From the NCBI RefSeq assembly GCF_012273895.1, contig NW_024045140.1, positions 500,261-564,260 on the forward strand: a stretch of DNA of 64,000 nucleotides, given 5' to 3'. This DNA comes from Zerene cesonia (Eukaryota; Arthropoda; Insecta; Lepidoptera; Pieridae). A program made the position numbers and the translations under genes. Positions 34,516-47,176 of this stretch are shown piece by piece. Below the pieces are notes generated by a model. That model worked only from the letters and a program-made list of their open reading frames with translations, was not told the DNA's origin and did no database searches. Numbering within the stretch: the stretch's first letter is position 1; every line of letters begins with the position of its first letter.

Positions 34516-35327
34516 GTATTATAATGTGCCGCTCGAACATTTTTTTATGACCTTTCAATAAGGAGGTGATTCTAGATCTAGTTTTATACAGTACGTTAGC
34601 TATTTTTCATTTAACTAAAGATAACTTATTCAGAATCTGTGAAAGCGGTTATAGTTACACTCTCTTTTCCTCGTGTTGTCTTGGGCAGATTCACTTTACA
34701 CATTTTCACTGATCGATTACTTATCGACAAACAGATCTCAGTTTTTTGAGCGATACTAAATAATTATCCTCAAGATTGAACCCAGTGCTAAGTCAGGATC
34801 CTTACCTCTGAAATTAATTCGATTTTGTTTTTGTTTTCAATTCAATTAATTTTGATTCGACTTCAAATGTGAACTCTTACCACCAATATTAATAATATAT
34901 CAATACCAGCAATACAGTCATATAACTTCAGTATGTCTCTTTGTATGTTCCGGCTAATCACTGCAATGGCTGGACCACTTTCGACGCGACTTTCGGAAGG
35001 AACAACTTAGGTCTTAGACTAATTTATATTACCTTATCCTTAAGGCAACACAGGAAAAAGACATCGTTTGTTATTCGGTAAAGATGTCTCTTTCAATGTT
35101 GTTTTCCTATGGTAGTAGAATTTTTAAATTCGACGAAACTTTAGTAACTTAAGTAGTTTTTATCTTATGAGGGTTTAGGGTTTGATCCAGCACGTTCGCA
35201 TTTAAGAATTGACAGCTGCCACAAATTTCTTAAAGGGGTCTAGAAAAGCTAAAATATTGCACGCACACAACATGTTTACAACCAACGAATCAACGGTGTC
35301 AGTCGGCTCTGTCCATAGATTATCCTA

Positions 35328-35523
35328 TCCTACTAATATTAGCGAAAGTTTGTAAGGATGTGTGTGCGTTTGTTGCTCTTTCACGCAAAAACTACTGAAC
35401 CGATTCCAATGAAATTTGGTACTTAGATAGCTGGACAACTGGAATAACATATAGGCAACTTTTTATCCCGATATTCCTATGGAATACGAACTTACGCGGG
35501 TAAAACCGCGGGGCGCTGTTAGT
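35328..35523 (+). mobile_element. Helitron-like element, main family
   Basis: TCCTACTAATATTAGCGAAA to CGCGGGGCGCTGTTAG, with all the internal blocks of the family in order. Confidence 0.65.
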
Positions 35524-38007
35524 ACACTTATATGGCTCTGTCTGTCACACATACGCTCGTTGCTTACGTGCGCATGCTTAGAAACAAAAATACACAATTT
35601 CCAAAATAATCTTTGGTTGACATAAAGAAATTAATTACCATTGCTTACAGTGTAATAACAGAATAATTGCCTTTATATTAAATCGGTTAAAGAATTAAGG
35701 ATATGAGGTGAATTTGTGATTTAAATCAGATTTATATCACTATGTTTCACAGAGTCCTGCACGGAGAATGCAGTTCTGAAGTCCTGAAGTTTTAGGTTTT
35801 ACTGTAATGCTTTTATGTAAAGGCATTATCCAACAAGCTTTTATATCATGACTAAAATAAAACACAATATTCCAAACTGCATATTTTTATTTTCCTGTAA
35901 ATTTAGCCGAAATATGATCACAGTTAATTTAAAGCATGAAACCTTCATTGCAGAATTTTGGTATATTTAGGATACAGATTATAAATAATTATTAAATAAA
36001 AAAATAACGTAGAAAAAAATACGAATGTGTCGAAAAATTCTGCAATAAAAACTTTTTGAACACCTTTTATAATCACAGATACCGAATACATGGGACAAGC
36101 TCAGATGGTCCTTGGGAGAATTGTCTATGGCACGGTTGTCTTTTATCATTATTTGAATTCCATTTTTAAATTATTAACAAAAAAGTACAAAATATTCAAT
36201 TGATAAAATATCACCATCATAGGAATTTGTCTTGAGCCGTCACATTTATTTAATTTATTAATTTATTTTATGACTTAAAACATAAGCTTAGAACTATTTT
36301 TAACGAGATTTTAAATCACAGAAACTTATAGCTCTTTGTTTGACAGATTTGTGTTTTGTAAATAACATTTAAAAATCGAGACAATGTATTGTTATCTAGA
36401 CTAACTTTAGCACTAGTAATTTCTAATTTTAATTCTATTTAAGCGTGTTTTTTTTTAGTTTTTTTTTTATTTTATTTCATTATACAAGACTTACATACAA
36501 ATTCGTGTAGATATACAACGACTACGATATTATATTGTTAAATAAGATATCATGAAAACTACTTAGTGATTTAAGAAAAGGCGGGAAAATACACCATGGT
36601 TTTTTTTTTTTTTTTTGCTTTGGAAGCCAGTCTTTAATTGAACGTCTTTTATTACATAAAATCGGTAAAAAAAACATTTTGGACTTATGAATTATCGATA
36701 ATACAGTCTACATCTATATAATAACGAACAGATTATTTCAACATGAATTATTTTGATTAGATTACAGTATTTACCTAAAGGCAAACAATAGTTAATATTT
36801 GAATTTCATCCATTTTCTAAAAATAAAATTAGTAACTAAATAGTACAATAAAATTAGTTTGATATAGAAAGAGGAAGACTATTATGTGTAAAATAGTACC
36901 AAAAGTAAATTCCTGACCTATATTTACTTATTATTAACCTTAATTATTCAATAATCTACAGTCTACTAAGTTGATAATTAATAAGGTAGACTTGGAGAAA
37001 ACGGACCACGGTCATGTTGCCCCTATTTATATAGCGAAAATCGTATCCAAGAATGTTACATGCATTAAAAAAATACATCAATTTTTATAATAATTTCGTT
37101 AAATACAGTTACTCTACGATTTTTTTTTTTAGTTTTACATAGAAAATGAAAAATTCTATTAATGCTAACAGGTTAAAAATGTATGAAAAACCAGTCTTTA
37201 TAAAGTCCATTTAGGATGAGATCAAAATTTGAGAAATGGTTACATTAATTTTGTTACAAATTCTTTGACACTTATTATTCTAAGATATTAACTATAATTA
37301 CAAATAAGGTAAGAGAAAAATTACGAAAGCAAGTTTAAAGATAGTAGATATACAAACAAGTTTTCTTAGCATAAATAACATTTCACTTCTGAACACCCTG
37401 TTAATTTGAGCTTGTAAAAATTAAATAATATATTTACAAATTTCATCTAAATTGCATGTAAAAGTGTAAAACAAACTAGGAACTTTTTGGTTTAGTTTAG
37501 CTTTTTGACAGTGGCAATATTTCTAAAGTTTAAATTTAGAACTCGACACGTCAAAATTTATACTTTTCACTTTTGTAGCCTGTGATAAAATAAAATATGT
37601 AGTTTGGAAAAAAAAAACAAATTTTTGGGATTAGTCAGACCTAGCGAAAAAAAAGAAAGAAATACAGATAGTCAAAAGTCAACTTAGAAATTATGAAATT
37701 AAGTTCTTATAGATGTTAATCAATGTCAATTAATTTAACATGCAAAATATTTAATCTATTTGAATATATGTAAAAAAAAATCAATAATAATTTTCGTATT
37801 AAATCAAAATATTTCAGGCACACTGTTTAAAAAAAATGTAAAAAAAATTTTGTAATTATTTGGGCATGTGGTTGAATTACAAAATAGTTGGACAATTAGA
37901 ATTTGATTCAAGCAAGCGAGAATAGAACTCATGAACGAAGCCCAGAAAAAAATTCAATAATCGCCGACACAAAATATATCAGATATTCGCTTCTTAGACA
38001 CAAAGAC
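35524..38007. other. Transposon-poor AT-rich stretch, probable 3' UTR of the zinc-finger gene
   Basis: About 2.5 kb with no transposon ends and no coding frames, in contrast to both sides. It lies downstream of the stop of the minus-strand zinc-finger gene and is best explained as a long 3' UTR or conserved downstream sequence. Transcription cannot be shown from the sequence. Confidence 0.35.
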
Positions 38008-39816
38008 TCATTCCATTTCACATAACTTTTCTTTCCGCTCAATGTGATATGGATCAGCACAGTGCGCCATTAATACTGATTCGCCAATAATCAAATTCTC
38101 AAAACACAGCGAGCAAGCGTACAATGCATCCCCAAAACAAACGATTTTATTCTCATCTCTATATAACGTCATTGGATTTAAAACTGTGCTCGGCTGAATT
38201 TCCTTGCCAGCTGCAACACATTTCTTTATGTATGCTGTTTTGTATAAAAAGTGGATTTTCTCACAGTGAGACTGGCTCAAGATGTGTTTTAATAACCCGT
38301 TTTCTTCAGTCTCCGTGCTCTTACATGAAGGACAGTGGAATGTGATTGATTGTTTTGATTCAAAGTCTGCATCGTTCTGTTCGCATTTTAGCTGAATGCT
38401 GTGCACTTGAATGTAAAAGGTTATTCGTTCTATCGTGGCTTTTTGTAAGAAAGTGTTATAGAGCGAGTCTTGGAAGCTGTTGTAGCTTATTATCTGATCG
38501 AGAGACTCTGAATATGCTGTAAGTGTTGTGGAATCCAGTGTGAAGTTTCCGATAGAAGACGTTATTGATGTGGAATGATCAGGGTTTGCCGTTAATCCGG
38601 AATCTGTTTGTGACGGTGAGGACTGGTGACATTTACAAAAGCACTTGCAGCCCTCGTCGAAACTGTAGTTCGATACGGACTCGTCCTGAACTGAGAATAG
38701 ATGTATCATGGCATCTCGCAGATCCGGAAAGTCAAAATGCTTTTGTTTCTTCTTGTGGCTGACATTGAAACGTTTTTGTGACTCCTTCTTCTTGGACAGC
38801 AAATATTTCTTATTGGTGTCCTGCTTGTGCAAATAATTATGTACGAAATGGTCTATGGTGTTTTTCATAGAGAGGAACTGCTTGCGCATTTTCGTCTTCG
38901 TCTGGTGGTCTTCTTTTTCCATTATCACATTCCAGCCAGTGGGGCTTAGGCTTCTTAAGTCTCTATGCACATTATCAACATATACATCGCCTAGCTTCTT
39001 AGGTATATTGTTGAAGTCGGAGCCAGGGAGGGCGGTAACTATAGACCTTGAGTGAAATATCTTTGACACTTCTATATGAAACTGGAACTCTGTGAGCAGT
39101 TTCTTCATGAAGCATTCCAGTCTTTCGAATCGCATCTGATAGTTGAGGAGTAGCCTCACACGTTCTTCCTCGTTTTTATCCAGTTCAACATCAGCAAACG
39201 ATTCCGGAGTCGTGGACGGAACTGGTCTGTTTTCATCGCTTGTGGATTGGTTATCTATCTTCCGGCACATTTTAACTGGTGATTTGGGAGTGGAATCTGA
39301 GCGTTCAGACAGGGAATCTATCTCCAACTCTTCTTCTTCAAACGACGACTCAATATCAGAGATTTCATTGTACATATCAAATGATTTATTGAAATCAAAA
39401 CCCTTTATTCGTTCACTGAATGCTTCTGATGACTTGCACTCCAATAAGACATGTTTGGGCGTGTTTTCTATGTTTAAATCGCTGAGCTGTTGCATAGATT
39501 GGCTCGCTTTTTTAATATCTATCTTCAGTTTCTTACATTTACGACGTTTATGACGAATAGGTGCATCTGATAGGTGTAAGATATCTGTATCGGACAAAGA
39601 ACCCTTTTTCGCTGCGTATTTCTTAACAGAATCTGGTAATTGCAAGCTAGAGTAACGAGACGTCGAATCGGGCTCCAGTTTTTCGAAACTTATTGGATCG
39701 TCCACGATGTAGGTGTAGCGACGCTTTTTCATAGAATTATCAGAGCTTTCGGACGCCTCCTCGGTTTTTTTGAAATACGTAATGTTTGATATGATCTTTC
39801 GAATCGAAAATGCCAT
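38008..39816 (-). CDS. Unrecognised 602-residue protein with two U1-like zinc fingers
   Basis: The coding part is one uninterrupted exon. The N-terminal 230 residues are low-complexity, basic then acidic (KKRRYTYIVDDP; RHKRRKCKKLKIDIKK near 90-105; FEEEELEIDSLSERS near 160). A predicted helical middle (about 215-330) contains RLLLNYQMRFERLECFMKKL. A Cys cluster CKCFCKCH lies near 390. Two C-X2-C-X12/13-H-X5-H fingers are at the end: C495, C498, H511, H517 and C568, C571, H585, H591. This spacing fits U1/matrin-type fingers, which bind RNA or DNA. A 5' UTR intron is visible at 39849-39931 (donor gcg-gtaagag, acceptor ttcttacag on the minus strand). The basic N-terminus suggests a nuclear protein. 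I do not recognise a family beyond the fingers. Confidence 0.8.
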   Translation of the reverse strand: MAFSIRKIISNITYFKKTEEASESSDNSMKKRRYTYIVDDPISFEKLEPDSTSRYSSLQLPDSVKKYAAKKGSLSDTDILHLSDAPIRHKRRKCKKLKIDIKKASQSMQQLSDLNIENTPKHVLLECKSSEAFSERIKGFDFNKSFDMYNEISDIESSFEEEELEIDSLSERSDSTPKSPVKMCRKIDNQSTSDENRPVPSTTPESFADVELDKNEEERVRLLLNYQMRFERLECFMKKLLTEFQFHIEVSKIFHSRSIVTALPGSDFNNIPKKLGDVYVDNVHRDLRSLSPTGWNVIMEKEDHQTKTKMRKQFLSMKNTIDHFVHNYLHKQDTNKKYLLSKKKESQKRFNVSHKKKQKHFDFPDLRDAMIHLFSVQDESVSNYSFDEGCKCFCKCHQSSPSQTDSGLTANPDHSTSITSSIGNFTLDSTTLTAYSESLDQIISYNSFQDSLYNTFLQKATIERITFYIQVHSIQLKCEQNDADFESKQSITFHCPSCKSTETEENGLLKHILSQSHCEKIHFLYKTAYIKKCVAAGKEIQPSTVLNPMTLYRDENKIVCFGDALYACSLCFENLIIGESVLMAHCADPYHIERKEKLCEME

Positions 39817-39848
39817 TTTACAGGCGGAAAATTTCTTTGCACCGATAA

Positions 39849-39931
39849 CTGTAAGAATAAAGTATTTTTCGTGTAGATAATAATAAAAGAATAGTACAAA
39901 ATTTTTATTTAAATACTTGTTTGACTCTTAC
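39849..39931 (-). other. 5' UTR intron of the zinc-finger gene
   Basis: On the minus strand a gtaagag donor (GT at 39931-39930) and a tattcttacag acceptor (AG at 39850-39849) bound an 83-nt intron 32 nt upstream of the ATG. Confidence 0.55.
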
Positions 39932-39932
39932 C

Positions 39933-41394
39933 GCAAGAACGCGATCCACCATACACAAAGAACGTACACGTAAAAACTTTACATTATTTGAAACTACCTT
40001 CTATTGTTAGTTTTTTAAATTTATTTGATCTTTTGTCTTTTATTTTGGTTTTGACAACAAAACATCTGTAATAGAGTGTGGCAGATTTAAATAGCTCTTC
40101 GATTGGAACAAGGAGTTCTGTGAACAAAATCAATAAAATTACCATCTATTTTAGCTGGATAATAATATATGATGTTGCCAGCTTCGCAATTTGCATTACT
40201 TTGAATAATCATAAACTTCAACTTTAAATATTTCAATCCGAGGACCTTTTCTTCATTATGAACCGGAACGCCAAATATCCTGAAATAAATGCAGTTTTAA
40301 GAATAAAGATTTAAAATTGTTACTCATAAAATAATTTTACACGAATCCATAATTGGAACATATTCATTACTTTTCCTTTCGTTCGTGAATCAAAAATTCT
40401 ATGTTTATCTGACATGTGTGTGATTAAGTTTATTTTTAACAATTTACATGTGTTTTTGTGTTTGTACTTTTTTATTTATAGGACCAAGCAAAGCACTAAA
40501 CACTACAATTTTATAAATATCATAGAGTAGAGAGTCTCTTGGATATTTGTGGCATACGTCAAAAACAGCTGGAGAAAAGTTAATAACCTGTCGTTCAACT
40601 CATTGTATTATTGTTTATTTTCTATATAACTTTCTATCACATGTACGTGATAGAAAAGTAAGTTAATTATTGATTTTAGAACGAATTAAAACGTTTGAAC
40701 GTATAGTGAAAGGTTTGTAAAGTTTTACATAATGACACATTTGACTATAAAAATATTAGAAAAATATATTATTGCCTACGTTAGATGCATCATGGAGAAA
40801 TGAAAGACCCATTGATATTAAAGCCAAGGTGCATACACAAGTCTCAGCGTCTCAGAAACGTACGTTTAAAAGGAGCATAAAATTCGAAGTTAGGCGCTTT
40901 TTAAAACTTATAAGCAACATATAGTTACTGTCATAAGATTGAGTTAACTTTGTTGGTATAATTGGCGGGTGTTTAGCGAAAATTTCGACCGTTACGTTCC
41001 AAGAACCTGTATATCTTGGTTTTATATCAATAAAGGCCTGTTTTATACCGGCCGGCGGTCCGCCGCTGCTTCGCTCGTGACATACCTTAGCCTTCCTCAA
41101 TAAATGGGCTAACACTGAAAGAATTTTTCAAATCGGACCAATGGTTCCTGAGATTAGCGCTTTTAAACAAACAAACAAACTCTTCAGCTTTATACTTCTA
41201 TATATATATATAAAATTCTCATGTCACAATATTAGTTACCTTACTCAATATATATTGAAATGAAATTTTGTGTGTACATCAGGTAGGTTGAGAATCAGAT
41301 GACATCTATTTTTTAAAACCCTAAATGATAAGAATAAGGCAGAACAGCGTTTACTGGGTCAGCTAGTCTACATGTTCTCCGTGCAAATTTTCAG
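39933..41394. other. Intergenic region between divergent genes
   Basis: It contains the promoter side of the minus-strand zinc-finger gene and of the plus-strand XTBD gene, whose first non-coding exon should lie here but could not be placed. A short hairpin, TTTCTATCAC-ATGTAC-GTGATAGAAA, is at 40631-40656. From about 41055 to 41200 there is an inverted AAGCTGAAGAG-type Helitron-like copy. Confidence 0.45.
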
Positions 41395-41395
41395 T

Positions 41396-42340
41396 ATGAA
41401 GCCCTCAATCGATGTAGACTCACTCCGCTCGGAGCACGAATCAGATGAACAGTGGGAAGTGAGGAGAATGTTTATGCTGGAACACAAGGACAATTTCGAA
41501 GAGGAGGAGCTGATAACACTGGCCCAGCTGTTCACTAATATTGAGTTTCTGGGTTGCCGGTGAGTAATTTGTTGCATATCCGAGAAGACACAGCTTATTA
41601 TAGGGTTCAGTTTTGTATTATATCAATTCTACTTGTTCTACCATTTTAAATATGAAAGTTGGTTAAAAATAATGTATATTTGTAAAAACCAGTCCACACT
41701 TAGTTTATATTTGAGAATCATGCATGAGCTATAAAAACTTGAGAAATTTCTTCTGTTAGTTCTGCATTTATATATACATAAAACTGAAGTCCTGTGTCCC
41801 ATAGTGGATTATGGGGCCAGATGATATACATCTGTTTCATTGATAAAATTTTCAAATGGACTAGTGATCAGCCTTCTGTATCCTGCCAGATCGAGACATT
41901 TTTTTTGCTGGTCCCCATTTGGGATCGAATCTGGGACCGAAGAACCATTGAACCGAAGCTACGCTCAGGCTTTACGCGCTTAGTCTATACATTCAAAAAT
42001 CAATTGCCTTTCGTAAGATTCGATAAAACTCAAATATATCTAGGCCGATGTTGATAATTTTGGTTTTTAATGTGTTCATTATAATCCAAAAAAAATAAGG
42101 CAAAATGTGTCGAAGAATTGCTCTACGAAATTGCGAAGTTTCGAAGTTCGAAGTTCCGGGACAGCGAGTGAAATATATTCCTAAATTTACAGTTACCCAC
42201 CAGCCACTATGAAGAGAATAGCGAAATTAGCGGAAAAAGTCTCGGCGAAATATAAGGAGAGTCGGAAGAATAAGCTCAAACGAACTTTTGTGCAAGCCAG
42301 CGATGCGGCGGAGCAAAAGGCCAAGAGGAGTTTTAAATGA
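41396..42340 (+). CDS. CDKN2AIPNL: Small XTBD (XRN2-binding) domain protein, CDKN2AIPNL-like
   Basis: Two coding exons, 41396-41559 and 42193-42340, joined in phase 2 (CG|T) to give 103 residues. The block SDEQWEVRRMFMLEHKDNFE, then LAQLFTNIEFLGCRYP and a KRIAKLAEKV helix, fits the XTBD domain, which docks onto the nuclear 5'-3' exonuclease XRN2 in animals. Here the domain is followed only by a basic tail (KESRKNKLKRTF to AKRSFK), as in CDKN2AIPNL-type proteins. The ATG is the second Met of the frame. It is preferred because an acceptor ttttcag lies 1 nt before it, implying a 5' UTR exon upstream. AATAAA at 42490-42495 is a likely polyadenylation signal. The symbol is by vertebrate analogy. 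Confidence 0.8.
41785..41990 (-). mobile_element. tRNA-derived SINE in the XTBD intron
   Basis: TGAAGTCCTGTGTCCCATAG to GCTTTACGCGCTTAGTC, an inverted and diverged copy of the SINE at 15696-15898. Confidence 0.65.
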
Positions 42341-42584
42341 ATCTTACTTTGTTTTTTTTATATAATAACTGATGGCTTAAAAGTCTTGTATCCAAGGTAT
42401 TAAATTTTCAACAAAAAAAAGTAATAACTGACATTGACATAAGGATATATCCCAACAGAATGTACTATCTGTTTGAGAGTTTTAAAAGTAAATAAAAAGC
42501 GAATGAAAATGTGAAATGAAACATGAAATCCCTTCTCTCACTAACTAGTACCCCATTTGTTTATGTTATTTCTAAATTTATTAT

Positions 42585-43584
42585 NNNNNNNNNNNNNNNN
42601 NNNNNNNNNNNNNNNNNNNNNNNNNNNNNNNNNNNNNNNNNNNNNNNNNNNNNNNNNNNNNNNNNNNNNNNNNNNNNNNNNNNNNNNNNNNNNNNNNNNN
42701 NNNNNNNNNNNNNNNNNNNNNNNNNNNNNNNNNNNNNNNNNNNNNNNNNNNNNNNNNNNNNNNNNNNNNNNNNNNNNNNNNNNNNNNNNNNNNNNNNNNN
42801 NNNNNNNNNNNNNNNNNNNNNNNNNNNNNNNNNNNNNNNNNNNNNNNNNNNNNNNNNNNNNNNNNNNNNNNNNNNNNNNNNNNNNNNNNNNNNNNNNNNN
42901 NNNNNNNNNNNNNNNNNNNNNNNNNNNNNNNNNNNNNNNNNNNNNNNNNNNNNNNNNNNNNNNNNNNNNNNNNNNNNNNNNNNNNNNNNNNNNNNNNNNN
43001 NNNNNNNNNNNNNNNNNNNNNNNNNNNNNNNNNNNNNNNNNNNNNNNNNNNNNNNNNNNNNNNNNNNNNNNNNNNNNNNNNNNNNNNNNNNNNNNNNNNN
43101 NNNNNNNNNNNNNNNNNNNNNNNNNNNNNNNNNNNNNNNNNNNNNNNNNNNNNNNNNNNNNNNNNNNNNNNNNNNNNNNNNNNNNNNNNNNNNNNNNNNN
43201 NNNNNNNNNNNNNNNNNNNNNNNNNNNNNNNNNNNNNNNNNNNNNNNNNNNNNNNNNNNNNNNNNNNNNNNNNNNNNNNNNNNNNNNNNNNNNNNNNNNN
43301 NNNNNNNNNNNNNNNNNNNNNNNNNNNNNNNNNNNNNNNNNNNNNNNNNNNNNNNNNNNNNNNNNNNNNNNNNNNNNNNNNNNNNNNNNNNNNNNNNNNN
43401 NNNNNNNNNNNNNNNNNNNNNNNNNNNNNNNNNNNNNNNNNNNNNNNNNNNNNNNNNNNNNNNNNNNNNNNNNNNNNNNNNNNNNNNNNNNNNNNNNNNN
43501 NNNNNNNNNNNNNNNNNNNNNNNNNNNNNNNNNNNNNNNNNNNNNNNNNNNNNNNNNNNNNNNNNNNNNNNNNNNNNNNNNNNN
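42585..43584. other. Assembly gap of exactly 1000 N
   Basis: The gap lies between the 3' ends of the XTBD gene and the SKP2 gene. No known exon is interrupted. Confidence 0.95.
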
Positions 43585-45590
43585 GATGTAAAACTATCCA
43601 CAACGTGACATTGGCAAAATTGTGGCAACACAGCACTGCCATTCATAAAATAAAATTGAATTCCTTAGCACAGAGTACGCTTAATACAAGCAATAACATA
43701 CATTCTAAATGATAGTATAGAGTTCCTGATAATAATCTGTTCAAAACTTGACTTTGGTAGAATCCGTGTCCGATGGGATCTGGAATTGCTACTAAAGAAA
43801 AAGAAGAAGAATATACTGTGTATTGCCTCTATAAAAATTGCAAGAAATGTTTTCTTTGTTTTCTTCATAATCTTTTGTGATTAAAAGGGGGATTTAAGGA
43901 CAATAAATTTTGATTTCTTAAGGTTCTGTGTGTGTGTTCTCATTTATTTTATATGATTTCATATTTCCCGTGAGTTTTTAATTTTAGTTTTAATCTGTGA
44001 ATATATTAATATCTAAGGAGATGTGGTTTTATTGTAATAACAACCTAATTCAACCAAATCAAATTGTATGTGCTTATTTCTTTTACTTTTCTTATCCTTG
44101 AACCTCACTTTTGAATATAGATTTCTTAAATTTAAATTGAATTTATATGAATTGCAGGGAACATGATCTTATTAAAATACTTAAGGAAATTACCTGAAAC
44201 CTGTTTTGTTTTGATTATCCTAGCCATGTAGAAGTTTCCATAGACAAAAAGCTTCTTGTATATCACTACATAATATGAAACAGTCACTTTCCCTGTTCCT
44301 ATGTATGCTTAAATATTTAAACTACGCAATGGATTTGGTGGGTTTTTTGTAATAGATAGATTGATTCAAGAGGAAGGTTCATATGTATAATAACATCTAT
44401 TAAACTGCTCCGAATTTAACGCGTGCGAAGCCGCGGGAAAAAATTAGTGATTCAATAAAACAGACATATTTTCTATAGTCGCAATAGATTTTGTAGAATA
44501 TCATATATCTGTAATATTTTTGTGGTATTTCAAAATATCAATTAATCAATTCAATACCAAAGAAACCCACCACGGTAATGAAGTAAAATAAAACTCACTT
44601 TGTAATATTTGATAATAAATTTTTATTTGATCATTAATACAATAACTTAATCTATAATAATTTACAAGTACAATCGTTTTTTCGTGACATTCAAAAAAAC
44701 AACTTTAAGCACCTTTATTTTAATCATAATATACAAACCCTGAAAAAACATTTTTACTTCAAATAGTAGTAAAAGTTGAACGAATCTTGTTAACTATAAC
44801 ATCACCGATTCGAAAATCTTTCAAACTGAAGAATCGGTAGGCCCGAGTTTTTTAATAAAATCGAGTTTACAAGAGAGTAAAACCTTCCATAATCAATTTC
44901 TTAATGTGCTTACAAATTTTTATAGCACTTAATATGATGTTTTCACTATAATATAATATTATAATTATTATATTTAAATGCAGTCTGGTTTTCGCGCCAT
45001 TTTGTAATTCAAGAGTAACACTGTGATCTGGGCCTTAGATTAGTCGAAAAACGGTTTAAAAAAAAGTTAACCAAAAAAATCATCTATCATTTAAATCTTT
45101 CTATTATGCAGAGTAAATATGTATTAATATTCGTTTTTAAGAAGAATAAATTTCATTCGAAAATTACTGACAGTTTTTTTTAATGTTCCAAAATTGAACC
45201 ATTTGAACGAATAACGTAATTCTAAATCTGTGACAATTCAAATGAAAATATCAACACTACTTCTATTTATATATTTCTTTATTATTCTGTGCTTTTTTTT
45301 TTTCATTATGTTCCACATACCAACCTTTTTTGAAATAATCGAATTTAATAATTGAATAACAAAATTGACTTTTTTGAAATAATTGAATAACAAAATTGAC
45401 ATAGAAAAGTCTGGATATAGGAGGCTAGAGACCAAGATAGACTACTTAATCAGAATCATTATGATGCGCACTTGAATCACTTTGAAAGTTATAAATTCCG
45501 ATAGATGGCGCTTTATTAAAAATGTGATCAGCTGTTACTTCAAAAACTCTCACATCACGCGAGCGACAGCTAGTATTTATTAAAGGACGC
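43585..45590. other. Gene-free AT-rich stretch
   Basis: No coding exon or full transposon is seen. A worn Helitron-like trace (TTAACGCGTGCGAAGCCGCG) ends near 44450. From 44600 to 45480 the sequence is unique-looking and AT-rich. It may be a distal 3' UTR of SKP2, but nothing proves it. Confidence 0.4.
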
Positions 45591-45599
45591 TTTATGATA

Positions 45600-45793
45600 G
45601 ACTAGCAGCGCCTCGCGTTTCCACCCGCGTAAGTTACATTCCGCTATATTCCGTAGGAATATCGGGATAAAAAGTTGTCTATATGTTATTCTAGTTGTCC
45701 AGTTATCAACATGTTCAGGAGTTACTTACGTGAAAGAGTAACAAACATCCATCCATACTTACAAGCATTCGCGTTTATAATATTAGTAGGACA
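45600..45793 (-). mobile_element. Helitron-like element, main family
   Basis: CTAGCAGCGCCTCGCGTTTC to GCGTTTATAATATTAGTAGG. Confidence 0.6.
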
Positions 45794-46136
45794 TATCTGT
45801 AGTCTATACTATCATATGTTCAACGTTAAGGCCCCTAGATGAAGCAGATTTTAAGCAAAAAAAAAAACCGGTGATAAATTGAAATTTTACGAATTACCCC
45901 ATAAATACATAGGCGATTTATTTAACTCCAAGGCCCGTTCACTAAAACTTCTTTTAGAAAACACTTAAAAATCCACTAATTTAGTTCAGTCTCTGGTCCG
46001 CAGTCCCCATATCGAAGTGCGCCTAGCCCCCACTGTGGGGCGAGCGATCGCGCTGCAATTATAACAATACATTAAGCATTTATCAAGATACAAAGGACAC
46101 AATCAATCAATAAGACACATCTATATAATATATATG

Positions 46137-46335
46137 CTAGCTGCGCCCCGCGATTCCACCCGCATAAGTCCGTATCCCGTTGGAATATCGGGATAAAAGT
46201 TGCCTATTTGTTATTCCAGTTGTCCAGCTGTCTACGTACCACATATCATTGCAATCGCTTCAGATGTTTTTGCGTGAAAGAGCAACAAACACACACACAT
46301 CCTGACAAACTTTCGCATTTATAATATTAGTAGGA
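46137..46335 (-). mobile_element. Helitron-like element, main family
   Basis: CTAGCTGCGCCCCGCGATTC to TTATAATATTAGTAGGA. It ends about 90 bp from the SKP2 stop codon. Confidence 0.7.
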
Positions 46336-46404
46336 AGTAGGATAGGGGGTGGAGTAGGTGAGTTGGGTGTTTTTGGAAGGGGTGGGGGGTAGGTGACTTG
46401 GGTG

Positions 46405-46410
46405 TTTATT
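46405..46410 (-). other. Polyadenylation signal AATAAA, SKP2
   Basis: AATAAA on the minus strand 16 nt beyond the SKP2 stop codon. It would give a very short 3' UTR; distal signals are possible. Confidence 0.35.
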
Positions 46411-46426
46411 TTTTCAGTCGGGTGCG

Positions 46427-47137
46427 TCACCTGAACATGAACTGGTTGATCTGTATGGCCGGCAGCGCGGCCCGCAGCGCGCTGAGCGACGCGGCCGGCA
46501 GCATCCCCCACACCTCCAGGTACTGCAGCGCCGTCATGCCGCTCAGCTTGCTGCAACGTGACGAGGCCTCATGTTATTAATACTAACTGTCGATCCGCCC
46601 CGGCTTCGCTTATGGTATATAAAGCCTATAGCCTTCAGCAATAAATGGGCTATCGAACACTTAAAGAATTTTTCATATCGGACCAGTAGTTCCTGAGAGC
46701 AGTGCGTTCAAACGAACAAACAAACAAACTCTTCATTTTTATAATATTAGTATAGATAGATAGATTTTTAGCGTTTTAGAAAATAAAGACTTTAACTGAT
46801 TTAAAACGCGATTTTTTCATTATATTGTTTAACTTGACGTTTCGAACACTTTAGTGGAAAGAGTTTAATATCTAATGTAGTAATACTATATTAGCTTTCT
46901 AGCTAGCTAGTTAGCCCATAATTTTCAAACAGATGAACCGATTATGACTTCGTCAACTCGAAAGTCGGTTTCGGCGGTCCAGCTGTTCTGTAACCTGCTT
47001 TCTCTTAGAACGCGTCGTCCCTAGCCAGTTAGCCCATAACTACCAACTTCATGAACCGATTTTGACAGCACTTCGTAGTCGTATATCCGGGAGCGAAGAG
47101 ATTGACAGTCAGAGAGAGAGAGAGAGATTGAAAGTGT

Positions 47138-47176
<39 letters not shown>

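Noticed and set aside
38124..39553. Plus-strand ORFs opposite the zinc-finger gene
   Set aside because: They are antisense shadows. The minus frame of 602 codons has zinc fingers, a splice-supported 5' UTR and no stops.
46260..46556. 98-codon minus-strand ORF
   Set aside because: It overlaps SKP2 exon 11 in another frame. The SKP2 frame is supported by splice phase and LRR sequence.
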